This document shows, in pieces, positions 48,006-60,517 of a stretch of DNA of 64,000 bases. The notes under the pieces were generated by a model. That model searched no databases, was not told the origin of the DNA, and saw only the letters and a list, made by a program, of their open reading frames with translations. A program made the position numbers and the translations under genes. The stretch covers positions 1 through 64,000 of the forward strand of contig JAANDG010000581.1 of NCBI GenBank assembly GCA_036852015.1, given 5' to 3'. Source of the stretch: Pelodera strongyloides. Taxonomy: Eukaryota; Nematoda; Chromadorea; Rhabditida; Rhabditidae. How positions within the stretch are numbered: the stretch's first letter is position 1; each line of letters opens with the position of its first letter.

Positions 48006-49894
48006 CCTTTGATGGGTATTCACTGTTTTACATCTCGTCCTTTTAAAATCCCGGTGACTTTCTAGAAGAATGATATTTGGAAAATCTCGTTTCATTAGAA
48101 AATTTGGGAAGAAACAAAATCTCTTAATTTTTAACCGCCCTTTGCATGAAATACTGTGCTTGATTTGTAATTGAAGTATCTTTAAATGAAGTATTAGCAT
48201 GCCTGGGCCGATCTGCATTAGCTGCCTCAGTTATGTAAAAAATAATTCTTTATCACACGATGATTTGAGTACCAGCAACACAATACTTTTCCGTTTTTTT
48301 CTGTTGCATTTTTGCGTTGTTGGGTATACTGATTGACAATTTTTATTTAGTACATAATTTCTGGTACGAAAAAAAGCATTATCTAAACCCTCAAGAACAG
48401 TGTGGAAAAATATTAGAATTTCACTACTTATGGATTATACACTTATTTTGGGGTCGAGTTGTGATATAATCTACAAAAAATAATCATTTCGTGACGAAAA
48501 ACTGACTTAAGTGATGAGCTATTTTGCTCGATCTGTCTACATATACTTTGACGTTTCCTTATTTATCTCAAACTGTCGCTCTATTTGTATTAAAGCATAC
48601 ACTGTGTAGATCTTCTGGAAAACCCAACGTAGTCTTGGATGTTGTGCCAAATTTATGAAGGTCACTGATTAGGAAGCAAGGTCATTTTTCTTAAAACTTT
48701 CAAAAAAAATATTATTTTGTTTATTTTTTTATTTTTGTTTGCTGCCTTTTATGACCACTGCATATTTTCTATATTTTTTTTTAAATTACATGTGTGTTTG
48801 CGAAATAAGTGACCAAACGATTAATTAAATGTGCTATTACCCAAACAAAGCTATTGCCAGACAAACAATGATGCAACTTGTTCGACCCCCTTGCTTTATT
48901 TCTGTATTGTTTATGAAAAGAGTGCCAATTAAATCAAACCATTAGCTATTCCGCCAACTTCCAAGAAGAGATCTTTCAAACCCATTTGTAATTATCTTTG
49001 TAGTTCTTGGTTTCAAAATAGCTCAATGAAACATGCAAATGCCTCCACCGCATAATGATAAATCGCGTAACGTTTATTAAATGACTACTTAAAGAAGGAT
49101 TTGGTGATTAAAAAGCAAAAACATACATATACAAAAGGCGATCTTCACTATAAGCACTACTAAGAAAAATAAAGCTGACATAAAAATGCGACTGAATGAC
49201 ATGTTGATTAATATAGTCATTAAGAGTTGTAAGTAACATATGCTGACAATGAAAAATATACACTACATTAGAAGCAAAACATAAAACGGAGCGGAGTTTT
49301 AGGTGGGAAACATATTTCAGAATCAGAGCAGAGATGCATTCAATTGGGGAACACATATATTTTTGATTTTTAAAAGAATTTTAGAATTTGTTAAATTAAA
49401 CAAACAAAAAAGTCATACGAATAACAAAGCCCTAAAATTATCTTCCAGTGTGCGTTTAATGCTTACACATACTGCTGGTGACATTAATCGTAATAATTTT
49501 AAATCCATTAAACAAACAGTTAAATACGCAAACGAGGATTCGCACTATTACATTATTGCTCGGATAAGGGCTCTTAACACCGGTGTGCAGCCTTAAGCTA
49601 TTGACCAGTTAACTGGTCATTTACGTACAAATGAACTACATGAATAAAACGAAACGTAAGAAAATAGTCGACACACAATATGATGACAGATTCTGACACG
49701 AGGGTAATAAAGTGGAAGCGCCCAGAGAATAAGACAAACTTTAAAGAGAAAACAGGTCATCAGCAACTTGGACAATCTGAATGGAGAATCGAGGTATGAT
49801 ACTTATGCGTAAATCTGCATATTGCAGGTTCAGCTAAACAATATTTCGACTATGAACGAGAGCGTATACAATAATAATGTGAGATGCCCTTGTT

Positions 49895-52800
49895 TCACTC
49901 CTTGTCTTCTGATGTTTCTGGTTCTTCAACTTCGTTCTTATTTGGCACCGAACCAATAAGACTGGCCAAGTCGGAAAAGTTGGCTTGTGGTGTGCGAGGT
50001 GCTGAGGGAGGAGTGGTGGAGTTGGCAGAACTCACGGAAGGGGCAGCAATACTGGACGGAGCCTGCATCAGCTGGTGCTTGAATGCATCCAGGGCAACCA
50101 ACTGTTGGAAGTAGAGGACAGAAGGATTCTGCTGAAGGCTGAGCATTAGACGAAGAGCATTCGGATCGGCACTCGCCAGTGATGACGGCGTTGGGAATGA
50201 CAGGGGCATGGCAGAAAGCGTGGGTGGTGTGGGCGACGCTGTGTTTGATGCGGAAGATGCAGTGGTTTCGGCACGGGGCGAGCTCGAAGTACGCACTGCG
50301 GCACTGGGGCCAAGGCCGGGAGTCAGCATCATTTGATCGGCTGAAAATATAATACACTGTTATTTTCACGTTGCTTGTTGTATAGAAAGTATATAAAGTG
50401 GACATAAAGCTGAATTTGATTGTACTTAAACATCCCTTATTAGCGCGATAGCGCTAACATAGGTTGGGTTTAATTAACCTAGTAGTTGCATATGGACTGA
50501 ATATGATAATGGTGTGCATGATGGAATGTTCTTTGAATAAATACTGACCGAGTGCTTGTTGTGCATTTATGGCAGCCATTATAGCAGCAGTCTCGTGTCC
50601 GTGGGCTGCGGCTGCCAATAGGGCGTATGCATTATCACCCATCGATCCACCCATACCTCCCACTCCGTGATGGGCATATGGGTGCGAACTGCTCCTCTCC
50701 TGCTTCCGGAACTTAGCTCGCCGGTTTTGGAACCAAACCTGCAAACGGATTTGTGTACGGTATGAAGAAAGTTATTGATATTAATTTGAGCTGTCACAGA
50801 TCACTGTGAAACTTGTCTACCTTGCATAAAGACATATTGAATTTACTTTCAAAACGCTGAACAAGCAAAGAGTTTCCCACCTGGACCCTGGCTTCAGTGA
50901 GGTTGACCCTTTGTGCTAGTTCCTCCCTAAAAATACCAACTTTTAGTATGAAACAAACTCCTCCAAATCCTCCCTCATTTGTTTATCATGCATGTACTTA
51001 ATGTTGCTTGTTATCTCGCTCAATTGCCTCAGTCCGTCTGCTTAATCGTCTCAGTTCCCCTTCAACCGCATTTCCGATTGCTTATGCAAATTTGTGGTGG
51101 CCACAGGTTGCCAAATTGTGTCTAAATTGTCGTGATCTCCCCGCGCCCAATGTCTCAAGGTAGTTAATTGGCCTTAACGGCCAGGTGTGTGTGGGGGGCC
51201 TTCAGTGGTACCGATACGCCGCTCAAAACCAGACAATTATCTGTCGATTAGGGAAAATTAGGGGAACACACCACGCTTGCGACAGTTGATTTGAGGATAT
51301 ATTGCAAATACAGTATCCTTACAATGGATACTCGCGTGGAAAAAAATTAGAATGGATAGGAAAAAGAAACTGATTGGAAGACAGGGACTGAATTTAAGTT
51401 ACCAACAAAATTGACGGCGTGAAATGATTAACTGCAAACAAGTATTTTTTTACACAACCCTTACTCTGAGTCCCCTAATCTGAATTTCTCAATTTTGATG
51501 ATAAAAAGTGCTCATTACAATTTAATTTTGCCTGCCAATAGGCTAGATTGGTTTTCTAGATCGCGTGTGCATGAAAATTGATGTTACACGGAATGGATGT
51601 TAACATACTTAGTAATTGAAATATTAGTGCAAAATTGCAGGGCAGTCAAGGGTGTTGAAATTTGTGAAACTATGGATTTAAGATTGGAAAATATTATTCA
51701 TTGGTAACTGGATTTACTGCAGAGAATACAAAAAGGTTTTCACATGTTGCAAGTTGAGAAGCCACCATATTGCATGCTCCTAGAATAAGAAACAATTCTA
51801 GATTATATTTGTGCCCGTATGAACAAGTAAGTTCATCACAATATGTTGTCTATTATGTAAACATATTGCCGGCATGCATTGAAGAATGGTAAACTGATCG
51901 TTTGTTCCCGATGGGTATATGCCTCCACACACCAAATTAGACTAATTGACAGCCCGGTGTGCAAATCCACTATTATATATCATGAGCTTTAAACATTATA
52001 CAATTATTTTTGCATGAAGTATATTTGCGTGTGTTTGGGGGCTAGTGAACCAATTTGTATAAAGCAGATGATGTGCATGTGAGAGGGTTCAATTGCTCAT
52101 TAATTATAGGCGATTAAGCGCGCAGAGCCGATTGGGGGGTTATTGCGATACACCTAGATTGGACCACTGATATGGTACTCAATTTGAGCAGGTATAAAAG
52201 GGATTAAGGAATTGGGACAAGTCAGGGCAATTAGAATGATGAATGTTGCTGATTGGATTAGTATTGGAAAAGAGACCAAGTCGGAGAGACACCTCCGAGA
52301 AAAGAAACCCATGGAATTCAGAAAGACCACAAAATAAAAGGTATTGGAGGATTCGAATTCAAACAAACAATTAAATATTTATGCCTGCAAAAACTATCTA
52401 CCAAAAAAAGCGTCTAATTAATCACAATTGATTGACAGCTATTTTTCAACAGCGATCTAAGACCTTGTCAAGTTGAATAATAGCAAAGGACTGCTGTTCC
52501 ACCAACGAAGGTCTTATGAACAGGTGTTTTACTATCCGTTGACTCTTATGGTTAGTTCCGATGCCAGCATAATAGAGTAATGAATTCAAAATATTGAGAA
52601 GTGCTTGCCGAACTGAGTTGAATCTTCCATCTATCATTGTTATTTGGGATTTAATCCAATAGTGCGAAAGACACGTGGTTTTACATACGAGTCACAAAGA
52701 AATGTGTAAAAGACTTACGTACAGGTAAATATATATTCAACTAGGGAAGTATCTTGAAAGGAACGTACCTAACAAAGACATCAGGGTAGTGTGTATTCGC

Positions 52801-53831
52801 AAACACTTTCTCCAGCTCGTCAAGTTGGTAGGCAGAGAATGTGGTTCGGTATCTATAATTATTTATCATATTATCTCATTATCAAACTGAACTTTTTAAA
52901 TTTTGACGTAGAATTGTTGGATGTGGTCAATGCAAACCTCCGAAAAGGTAAGTGCTTTTGTATCTTTGATTTACGGTTATCACATGAAATTACACCTAAT
53001 TATCAATCACATAAACTAAGGGAAGAACATCCATAATTGTCATTATGGTAGTTTTTCTCGTTCATCATTATTACGATGAATATATATAGATTGTTTGTAA
53101 CGAGAAGTAGGAAATATACATTGGAACGCATATATATGTTGAAAACAGTACCTTCTTTGTTTGCGTTTGCCATTCTCATCGGGACTGGCACTTCCATCAG
53201 GGGAACAATCTAATTCCTTGCTTGACTCTGAGACTGATGGTTTCTGCTCATGAAGCAGGCTCAAACTTCCATAGGATGACTGAAAATGAGTACTTATAGT
53301 CGCAACTCAGGACAACAATTTTATTGATCATGCACGTTCAATATGTGTAATTCAAAGTGTAATTCCTGCGCGAACATCTACAACAATATAAACAGAGAAA
53401 ACACCACTATGTGTATATTAAAAAATAATCAAAAGTCTACCTTTTCTTCTTCCTTTTTGTCCGTACTCTCCTTTGTAAGATTGGCAATGGTGAAAGGACT
53501 GTTGAAAAGAGGGCTCGAGACCACTGGTCTGCCAAAAAGAGGACCGGAGAACTAAAATGTCAACAATTTTTTGTGATCAATTTTCGAATAATCTTTTCTG
53601 GAATTTTCTCAAAACAGAGATGCTTTTGTGACCTCGATATGATAAATTTCTCTGAATCACGAACCATAGAGTGAATAGGATAAGTCTTGGTACCTGGGAC
53701 AGTTGTTCAATCTGTCGCTGTACTGCCTGAATATCGTGATGTCGTTGGAGAAGAACCTGCGTCATATTCATCATGGAGGGGGTCTCCTGGGTGGTCGAAT
53801 GCTTACTACTGGGAGTCGATGCACCCAGCAT
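49895..53831 (-). CDS. alr-1: Aristaless/Arx-type paired-like homeobox transcription factor
   Basis: Seven exons close in phase to 380 residues: 53,831-53,694, 53,551-53,441, 53,279-53,152, 52,852-52,769, 50,926-50,881, 50,738-50,549 and 50,340-49,895. The homeodomain spans about residues 124-183. It starts [20 protein letters not shown], reads THYPDVF and [20 protein letters not shown], and has Gln at position 50 (paired-like class). KRKQRRYRTTF is characteristic of Aristaless/Arx/Alx. An eh1/octapeptide-like motif, FTIANLT (66-72), may bind Groucho/UNC-37. The C-terminus is Ser/Thr/Pro-rich with an acidic end ([10 protein letters not shown]); no OAR motif is seen and no paired domain was found. 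Arx-class genes specify neuronal identity. The start is the first ATG in the first firm exon; upstream coding exons are possible. The main alternative is another paired-like gene such as unc-42. Confidence 0.82.
50927..52768 (-). promoter_or_regulatory. Large homeobox intron with candidate regulatory motifs
   Basis: This 1.84-kb intron splits the homeodomain (after VFVR) and is far longer than the gene's other introns (50-2,000 bp class, mostly 150-400). It contains a perfect POU octamer, ATGCAAAT, at 51,084-51,091 and a GC-richer patch at 51,130-51,250 with TTAATTGG and an inverted GGCC..GGCC. Several further TAATTA/TAATTG homeodomain-type sites are present. It is a plausible intronic enhancer, but the evidence is motif-level only. 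Confidence 0.35.
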
Positions 53832-53994
53832 ACAGTATTCACCTGCAAACATAATTGTAAGTAATGTGGATAAAGTGAAAAGTCAAAACGAGGGACGGAA
53901 GAAATAATTTGATACGAATAAATATGAAACACAATTTAATATGGAAAAACTCTTCAAATAAACGAATAAAAATCGTGTAGCGAAATCTTGAACT

Positions 53995-53998
53995 AATA

Positions 53999-54044
<46 letters not shown>
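53995..54044. repeat. (TA)n microsatellite
   Basis: About 50 bp of nearly pure TA with one TG interruption, roughly 165 bp upstream of the first firm homeobox exon. It would be expected to vary in length between individuals. Confidence 0.97.
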
Positions 54045-54046
<2 letters not shown>

Positions 54047-54636
54047 CCTGAAGCAAGAACGTGAATAATCCCCCATGTCTTCAAATAAGATATTGATAGC
54101 TCGAAAAGAAAAATAAGAAAAAGATTAGAACAAAATAGAAAAGATATTTTTTACCGTAATCGAGGCGAAAAATGTAATCAGGTCAGAATAGTGCTGCTGG
54201 AAGAAAATATTAAGTTTGAAGATAGCAGTTTATATTTAAACGTGTTCACTCAAACACGACAATAATGAGTGCCCAATGATAATTAGCTATTTGTGGGTCT
54301 TCACACACTGTAAATTTCCAAATTTCTTCAAAACATAATTAGCAGCGTATTGTTTCGGAAGTATGTGTTCGTGTGTGTGAGACAGGTAGAGTAAATAAAT
54401 CTACTAGCGGAGGAAAAATTTAGCGAGTATTAGGAAATAAAAATGCCGTCGTGAAACTGTATGCAGATTGGCAATTTGTATCAAAATGGAAGAAATTAAA
54501 GGCAGGACCAGCATAGAGAGACAGCGCCGGAAATGGCGACTGGGAGATCCGTGACGACCACTTGAACGCCTATGAGCACCAATGTCTACACCAATTTGAT
54601 GTTAATTGAAGGGGGCGGGGCGACCCTTGGCCCTAC

Positions 54637-54723
54637 CAGTTCCTTGCGCGTGTAAACGCCCTTTTCGTACGCCGACACCCTCCGGACCTCGCACAACTTT
54701 GCGAATATTGGACTTGGAACCAA
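54637..54723 (-). other. Candidate additional 5' exon of the homeobox gene
   Basis: Acceptor gttttcag and donor gtaggg bound an 87-bp open segment, GC-richer than its surroundings. In one frame it reads GSKSNIRKVVRGPEGVGVRK and then GRLHAQGTG. That frame ends in phase 1, exactly what the next homeobox exon needs: its open frame begins GT GAA TAC before the proposed ATG. It would extend the protein N-terminally and imply yet another exon upstream. Alternatively it is the last exon of a different gene, since the frame reaches a stop at about 54,605. Confidence 0.35.
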
Positions 54724-57700
54724 CTGAAAACAATCATAGTTAGAAAACGTGAATTAAAACTTATTTCTCTAACTCGCGCATATGTGGATAGTTTAGAATA
54801 TGTATTTATGAAAGCAAATTGTTTAATAACATCAACAGATCTGTGTTTTGGGAATGGGCGACATGTTTAAATTCTCTCAATGCCAAAACCGTACATAGGT
54901 TACTGTCTAGGAAACTTGGACAATTTTTTTTATAAATTAGCTTTTCGAAAAAAACTTTACATTGATACTACATCAAGCTTTAAACAAACCACAGGAACTT
55001 ATTTATGTTACAATCATAATTCAGTTGAAATGGCTCGAATAATATCCCCACTGCTATAGTTAGTTGATTTGCTTAATGGGCAACAATTTCTCCCGCCGTC
55101 TCAACATTTATTATCGTTCTTCCCTTTCTAGGAATCTCATATACGAAGTACTTAACTTCTTAATTCGGGCAAAATCGAATTAAAGTACTTATTTTACGCA
55201 TTATTAATTTTATTAACCGCATGATTCATTTTAAGTATTACCCACCAGTTTGCGTATGATCGTGTTTAAGAAAAGAACTAATTCGATACTCATAGTATAG
55301 TCTTTCCAAATGCGGATTTAACTAACTATTTTTAGAATGACTACTATTTATAGCCAATTCCAAGTTACAAATATACCAAAGAAAGATTTGCCATTTTGGT
55401 GAGTGTAGGATTAGTTTTTTAATTGGATAGTACACCGAAGTTACATGTTAGAAGATCGTCATTGATGCACGCGGCTTATACGTTATTAAATCTCACAGCA
55501 ACCATTAAAAAACATTTGAATAAACCAGTGTTCTTTTAATATTATTCCTAAAAACTGCTTAATATGCCTGAATGGAAGCAGTGTACAAGACTGATGCAAA
55601 AAACTTAGTCCCTGGAGCTTTAGATAAAGCTTGTAATGTGTTTAGAAACTGTTTCTGTCAAAAACAGTTTCTAATTTATCGGGTGCCGTGTATCGGAAAT
55701 AGATGAGCGTTGGAAGTGGGATACAAAAGTCGTGCGTCCTCCTCGCACACTTCCGCCTCAGGCATCAATGTGTGATTGTTTTATTAAGTTCCTCTAGTGT
55801 TGGCACCCCCAGAGAACACGGTAAGTGGATTGCTGATGGGTATCCTCCACGCTTCGCACCCACATCACTCGCACCCGATCTACATGTTTGTTTAGCACAC
55901 TCATCTACTAAACCGGCTTACACATCTCATGAAACTTATTCGTAAGCACCGTATTTGTGGCTAGTCAGAATTACCTGCTGAGATTTATAACCCTTGGACC
56001 ATGCAAGCTATAATAATAATAATAAATAACAATTTCCCGCACATTCTTCCAAGTTTCAGATTTCGTGCACCGTTGGGGAAGATGACTTTCGCTGTCGTAC
56101 AAACGAGTAAATGATAAGTGACTAAGTGACACGTAAAATTAGTATATTCGCTCGGAGATATTGCATAGCCTCGAGCAAGTCCGAGTTGAATGAGTTGAAC
56201 GTTGTCTGAGGCGGCATTCGTGTGCCTCGCAGTAGTTGAGTGCCCCTTCATTAACAACTAATAACCCAATATAACAAAACGGAATTCCGGATCAGCAATC
56301 AACAAGAATACTGCCAATGACTTTCTCTTACAATTATGAACAGGCGAATGACCCCAATCTAGAATTAATGTAATCATGTAGGAGTATTCGCGCCTAATAC
56401 ACGTAATAGAGCACTTAACAACTGTGTACAAGACAAATGTGTGCTAGATAAACAGACATTTCCGGTAGGCATATAGCAACTTATCTATAAGGTTACAAAC
56501 AACACAAACATGATACAATTTTGTACTAAGTTAACTAATTACTAATATTCAATTCAATCAGCAAAGTGCAATTAAAACTCTCTATTCTAAAATATAATTG
56601 GTCTACCGCATCTTATATCAAAATCTTATATCATCTCCTTCAAAAAAAAACTAATTGTAAGGGAGATTTAACAATTAGTCCATATACATTAGTTCTGGTA
56701 AAGATCGGTCGCACACTTTGATAGACTGCCGCAAACTGCCTCTGGTAGTATTCGCTCTTTTACGACCAAAGGCCGTTAATAGGTAAATTAGCCGCCAATT
56801 ATAAGAAAACGATGTCCATAACTGCCCTAATTCATTTGACTTACACGAAAAGGCAACAAGTTGGATTAGGCAAGTTTACTACCCGCTAATTATGTGCGCG
56901 TATCACCGGAGTACTAATCACATAAACAATCCACAATTCCTAACTAGGAGACTTTTTGAAAAAGCCGCGGGGGAGGACAATCCGGGATTTGTGTTCAGGT
57001 ACCTTAATGAATTAAACTGGCTATTATTATTATTATACCGGGTGGAAATTGCACTAGTAAACATGTGTAAGAGGATTGGTCCAGGATTACAACAAAGATT
57101 CCCTTTGTGATGGTTTGATGGCTTGAAAGGGATAAACCTCGATTATCTCACAGTGTTATCATTCAGTTTATCAAAATTGGTCAAAATTGCCGCCTTGTTT
57201 CGCGCGATTAAGGAAATAGAACAACCTCATTTGATGTGAGGAGCCAGTCACTGTATTAAAATATCAAGAAGAGTTGTAGAGGGAGAATGTTCATGAAACT
57301 AGCCACCTTATTTTCATGAAACTAATATTCAGCCATAAAAACGAGAACAGAAGATGATATATGTCTTAACAGCAAAATGAGCAGATTGTAAAAAAGCAAT
57401 ATATATTTATGGGAGTATTCATAATGAACACAGACTATTTGATACGTCAGTAACTATTAAAACGATCCCTCTGGGAGAAGTGTAATTATTTCTCAAACGC
57501 CTTATTAGCCTCTGCCTTTTACATTCAAAAATAAAACCAGTTAGCGTGTTGTGTGTTAAAACTACTAGTATTTGGAACATAATGTTTGAAGTACACACTG
57601 AATGCAGGCAAATCGCGAATAATTCGTATGATTTCGGAGTCAATTGCCCCATAGCCCACCCATATCGCTTGCCATTTTAATAGTAAATTAGGATGTTGCT

Positions 57701-60493
57701 GGGCAGCCATCCGTTTACTAATCAACAATATTTGCATATTACCTGGCAGCCGGAGTCCGTTCCTCTAAAAGTAAGGCCGTATGCTAACCAAAAGATACTC
57801 ATTGTTGTGGACTAAACATGGTAGTTGACCGAAGTAATCATCTATGCAAGTGAAAAAGCAGAAAGGAATCTGGAATATCTACGGTGACTACCTTAATCGG
57901 ACTTGTTTCGTCACAGGCGCTGATAAGGGGCGTAACATACAGGATGATTTTTACAAAAGGGCGCAAGAAGGCCACTGACTGGAAGAACTGAAATGATGAT
58001 TTAAGGGATGGGATAATACAAATGGTTGCCACAGAAGTTAACACAAACACATCTACCAACTGCTCTTGCTGATATGGCTCGCAATTTCAGAGTGATCAGC
58101 ATTGGGCCCATCTCTTCGTTTTATATAGATTTATTTATGCTACTTCTCTTTTAGTTTCTCAGAAATTCTACGCAGTTGCGCAGGTGGCTCAGCAAATTTC
58201 ATGCCAATTTTTGATCCGGACTGAGGTCCACAATAAAACATTCATGTAACAAAAAAGGTTTATTTGATATAAAGAATCGGATTTTCGGGGGATAAGTCAT
58301 TAATCCTATAACCGGTAGAAGAGGCACTCTTGTCTACTGAGGATCGCGAGTAATCTCTGAAGTCATAGCGCTAATTTGAATTAGAACAATCCGATAAACA
58401 GCTCTTGGACGTTTGACTATTACGACCCAAATAGGTCATATTTCACGAAAAGCTATTTTCGTATGAAATAACTGCGTCAGACTGTTTAATATTAAGCTAC
58501 CTGCAGATTATGTGTTACACGTAAAATGCAATAATGAAAATTTCACCACTACTTATTTGAGAAGACTAGGGAGTGGAAAAAAACTATTATCTATGTGAAT
58601 TTAATATGCCTGACCGCAACCAATTGGGCAATTAGCTATGCATAGAAATTGACTGAAGAGCATCACACTGCGTAGTCTTTTTTGGGTCGGATTTTGCTAG
58701 ACAACTTCTTAGACATTTCGTTTATCCTCAAAAGATCATTTAAAGACTTGCATGATTAGTACCGATTTAGCCCCATCAACAATACAGAAGCACTGCGGGC
58801 AGTCGCAAGAAAGGAGGAGCCAGTTTCTTTTCTTTTATTAGGGATTTTTGCTCTTTTATGGTTCAGCTCTCTTCAAAATACACCTAATGTTATTAATAAA
58901 TACTTAATTGAGTGCCATTTGTGGTGGTCTATTACAAACTGCCTTAAATCCTTTAATTGCTCAACTTTATGATTTGTCCTTGTGAAACAATGTGGGCAAC
59001 TGGCTGTGAATAATCGGCTTGCCGAACTCAAAGCAGACCGCCGGTCAAAGCCTGAGCACCATTTAGTAGTTAGATAGCTGTGGAACGAGCACTTTGATTA
59101 TTACAAAATTATGAATAATAAGTCATTGCCTTGTTTGCTGTATGACCAAAGGTGCAATCTTCCTAGCATATGAGTATGTGTCGATCTTTTTCATACGACT
59201 TTGCAAAAATAGTGAGAGGCAGTTTCGTGCTCAAAAATATGTGGCGAACCTTGGGATGAATGCACTCTCAGACATTGTTTGGAAAAAAGAAGCTGAATAA
59301 CAGTAATATAACAAAACTGAGACTATAGCCATGCAGAAATACATTCCGAAAATTATTTAGTCATCAAAGACAGAGTCCGCACAATGATGCAAGCTTACAG
59401 AAAACAAAGGCTTTCCTTTTCCGACACGGTTACATGACTTGAGGACGCAAATTTATTAACGAGCGCAGACCTCGGAAAATAAGTGGTTAACTGGCGGATA
59501 ATGCCACATATTTTATGATTATGCGACGAGTCACTATGAGACGCCAATACGTGAGTCAACTATGTAGTTCTTGTCACCCCATTTATGTGCAGATGCTAAA
59601 TATATCATGTTTTATATTAATTCAAAGCAAAGGTCAATACAATCTAAGGACAAAAAGGCGTGTAGTGAAGACTGCGGTGCTTTATCAATCACTCGTTCGC
59701 TTTTTAACTCGAGTAATCCTTTCCGGATTAGATTCTTTTAAACATTGCGCACATTTATTACCTCTATAAATAGGCAATTTACATCATAATTTGATTATGT
59801 GGCAGAGATATTTCGATAATGCTTACTAAATCAATTTATTATATACCGACATAGTAAGCGCTCATTTTTATTAGCCCACCTAATTAGAAAAAATATAAAC
59901 TTGCCAGAGCTAGAGTAGATTCGCGCGGCCGGCGGCTCTTCCACGAGCGATTGACCAGTATTCGCCAAATTCCACCAGCACCGAACGATCGTCTTAGAAA
60001 AGATTGAGTATACTGCTATTCTTTCTTTTCTACTCACATTCAAATTAAAGAATCATGCGTCCAAGCATCGGCTGCTTATCGTATTAAACGAAAATTAACA
60101 CAAATAAATCAGGTGGGATTTTTGTTTGGGAAGCGCATTATAGGCGACCAGCCAGCCTGTGATAAGAGTAGGGAGGGCGAAGGTGTCAAAATAAGTGAAA
60201 AGTCTCTTAAAGGGAGGGGTTCCTTTCGCAACACCACCCCAACCGAGGTTTCCAGGCATCGTCGATTTCACTTTCACCGTTATTATTTAGAACACACAAA
60301 ACAAATATTTACAAAATGCCTTGGATAAAACAATAACGACACAAAGCAACGGAAATATCATACGAGACAAATGCTATGAAAAACAATAATTTGTGTTAAT
60401 GACAACGCGCTGACAAACCCGTGATGAGTAATAATTGCAAAGAAAACAAAACAAAAGTGAATCAGTCATAATTTCATGATAGATGATAGAGAC

Positions 60494-60517
60494 TTTCGCA
60501 TGCGGCCGCATGCGAAA
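60494..60517. repeat. Perfect 24-bp palindrome
   Basis: Arms TTTCGCATGCGG and CCGCATGCGAAA meet without a spacer and are fully complementary; the centre is a NotI-type GCGGCCGC. In AT-rich DNA a 24-bp perfect palindrome is unlikely by chance. It could bind a dimeric factor or be the remnant of a fold-back element. Confidence 0.9.
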
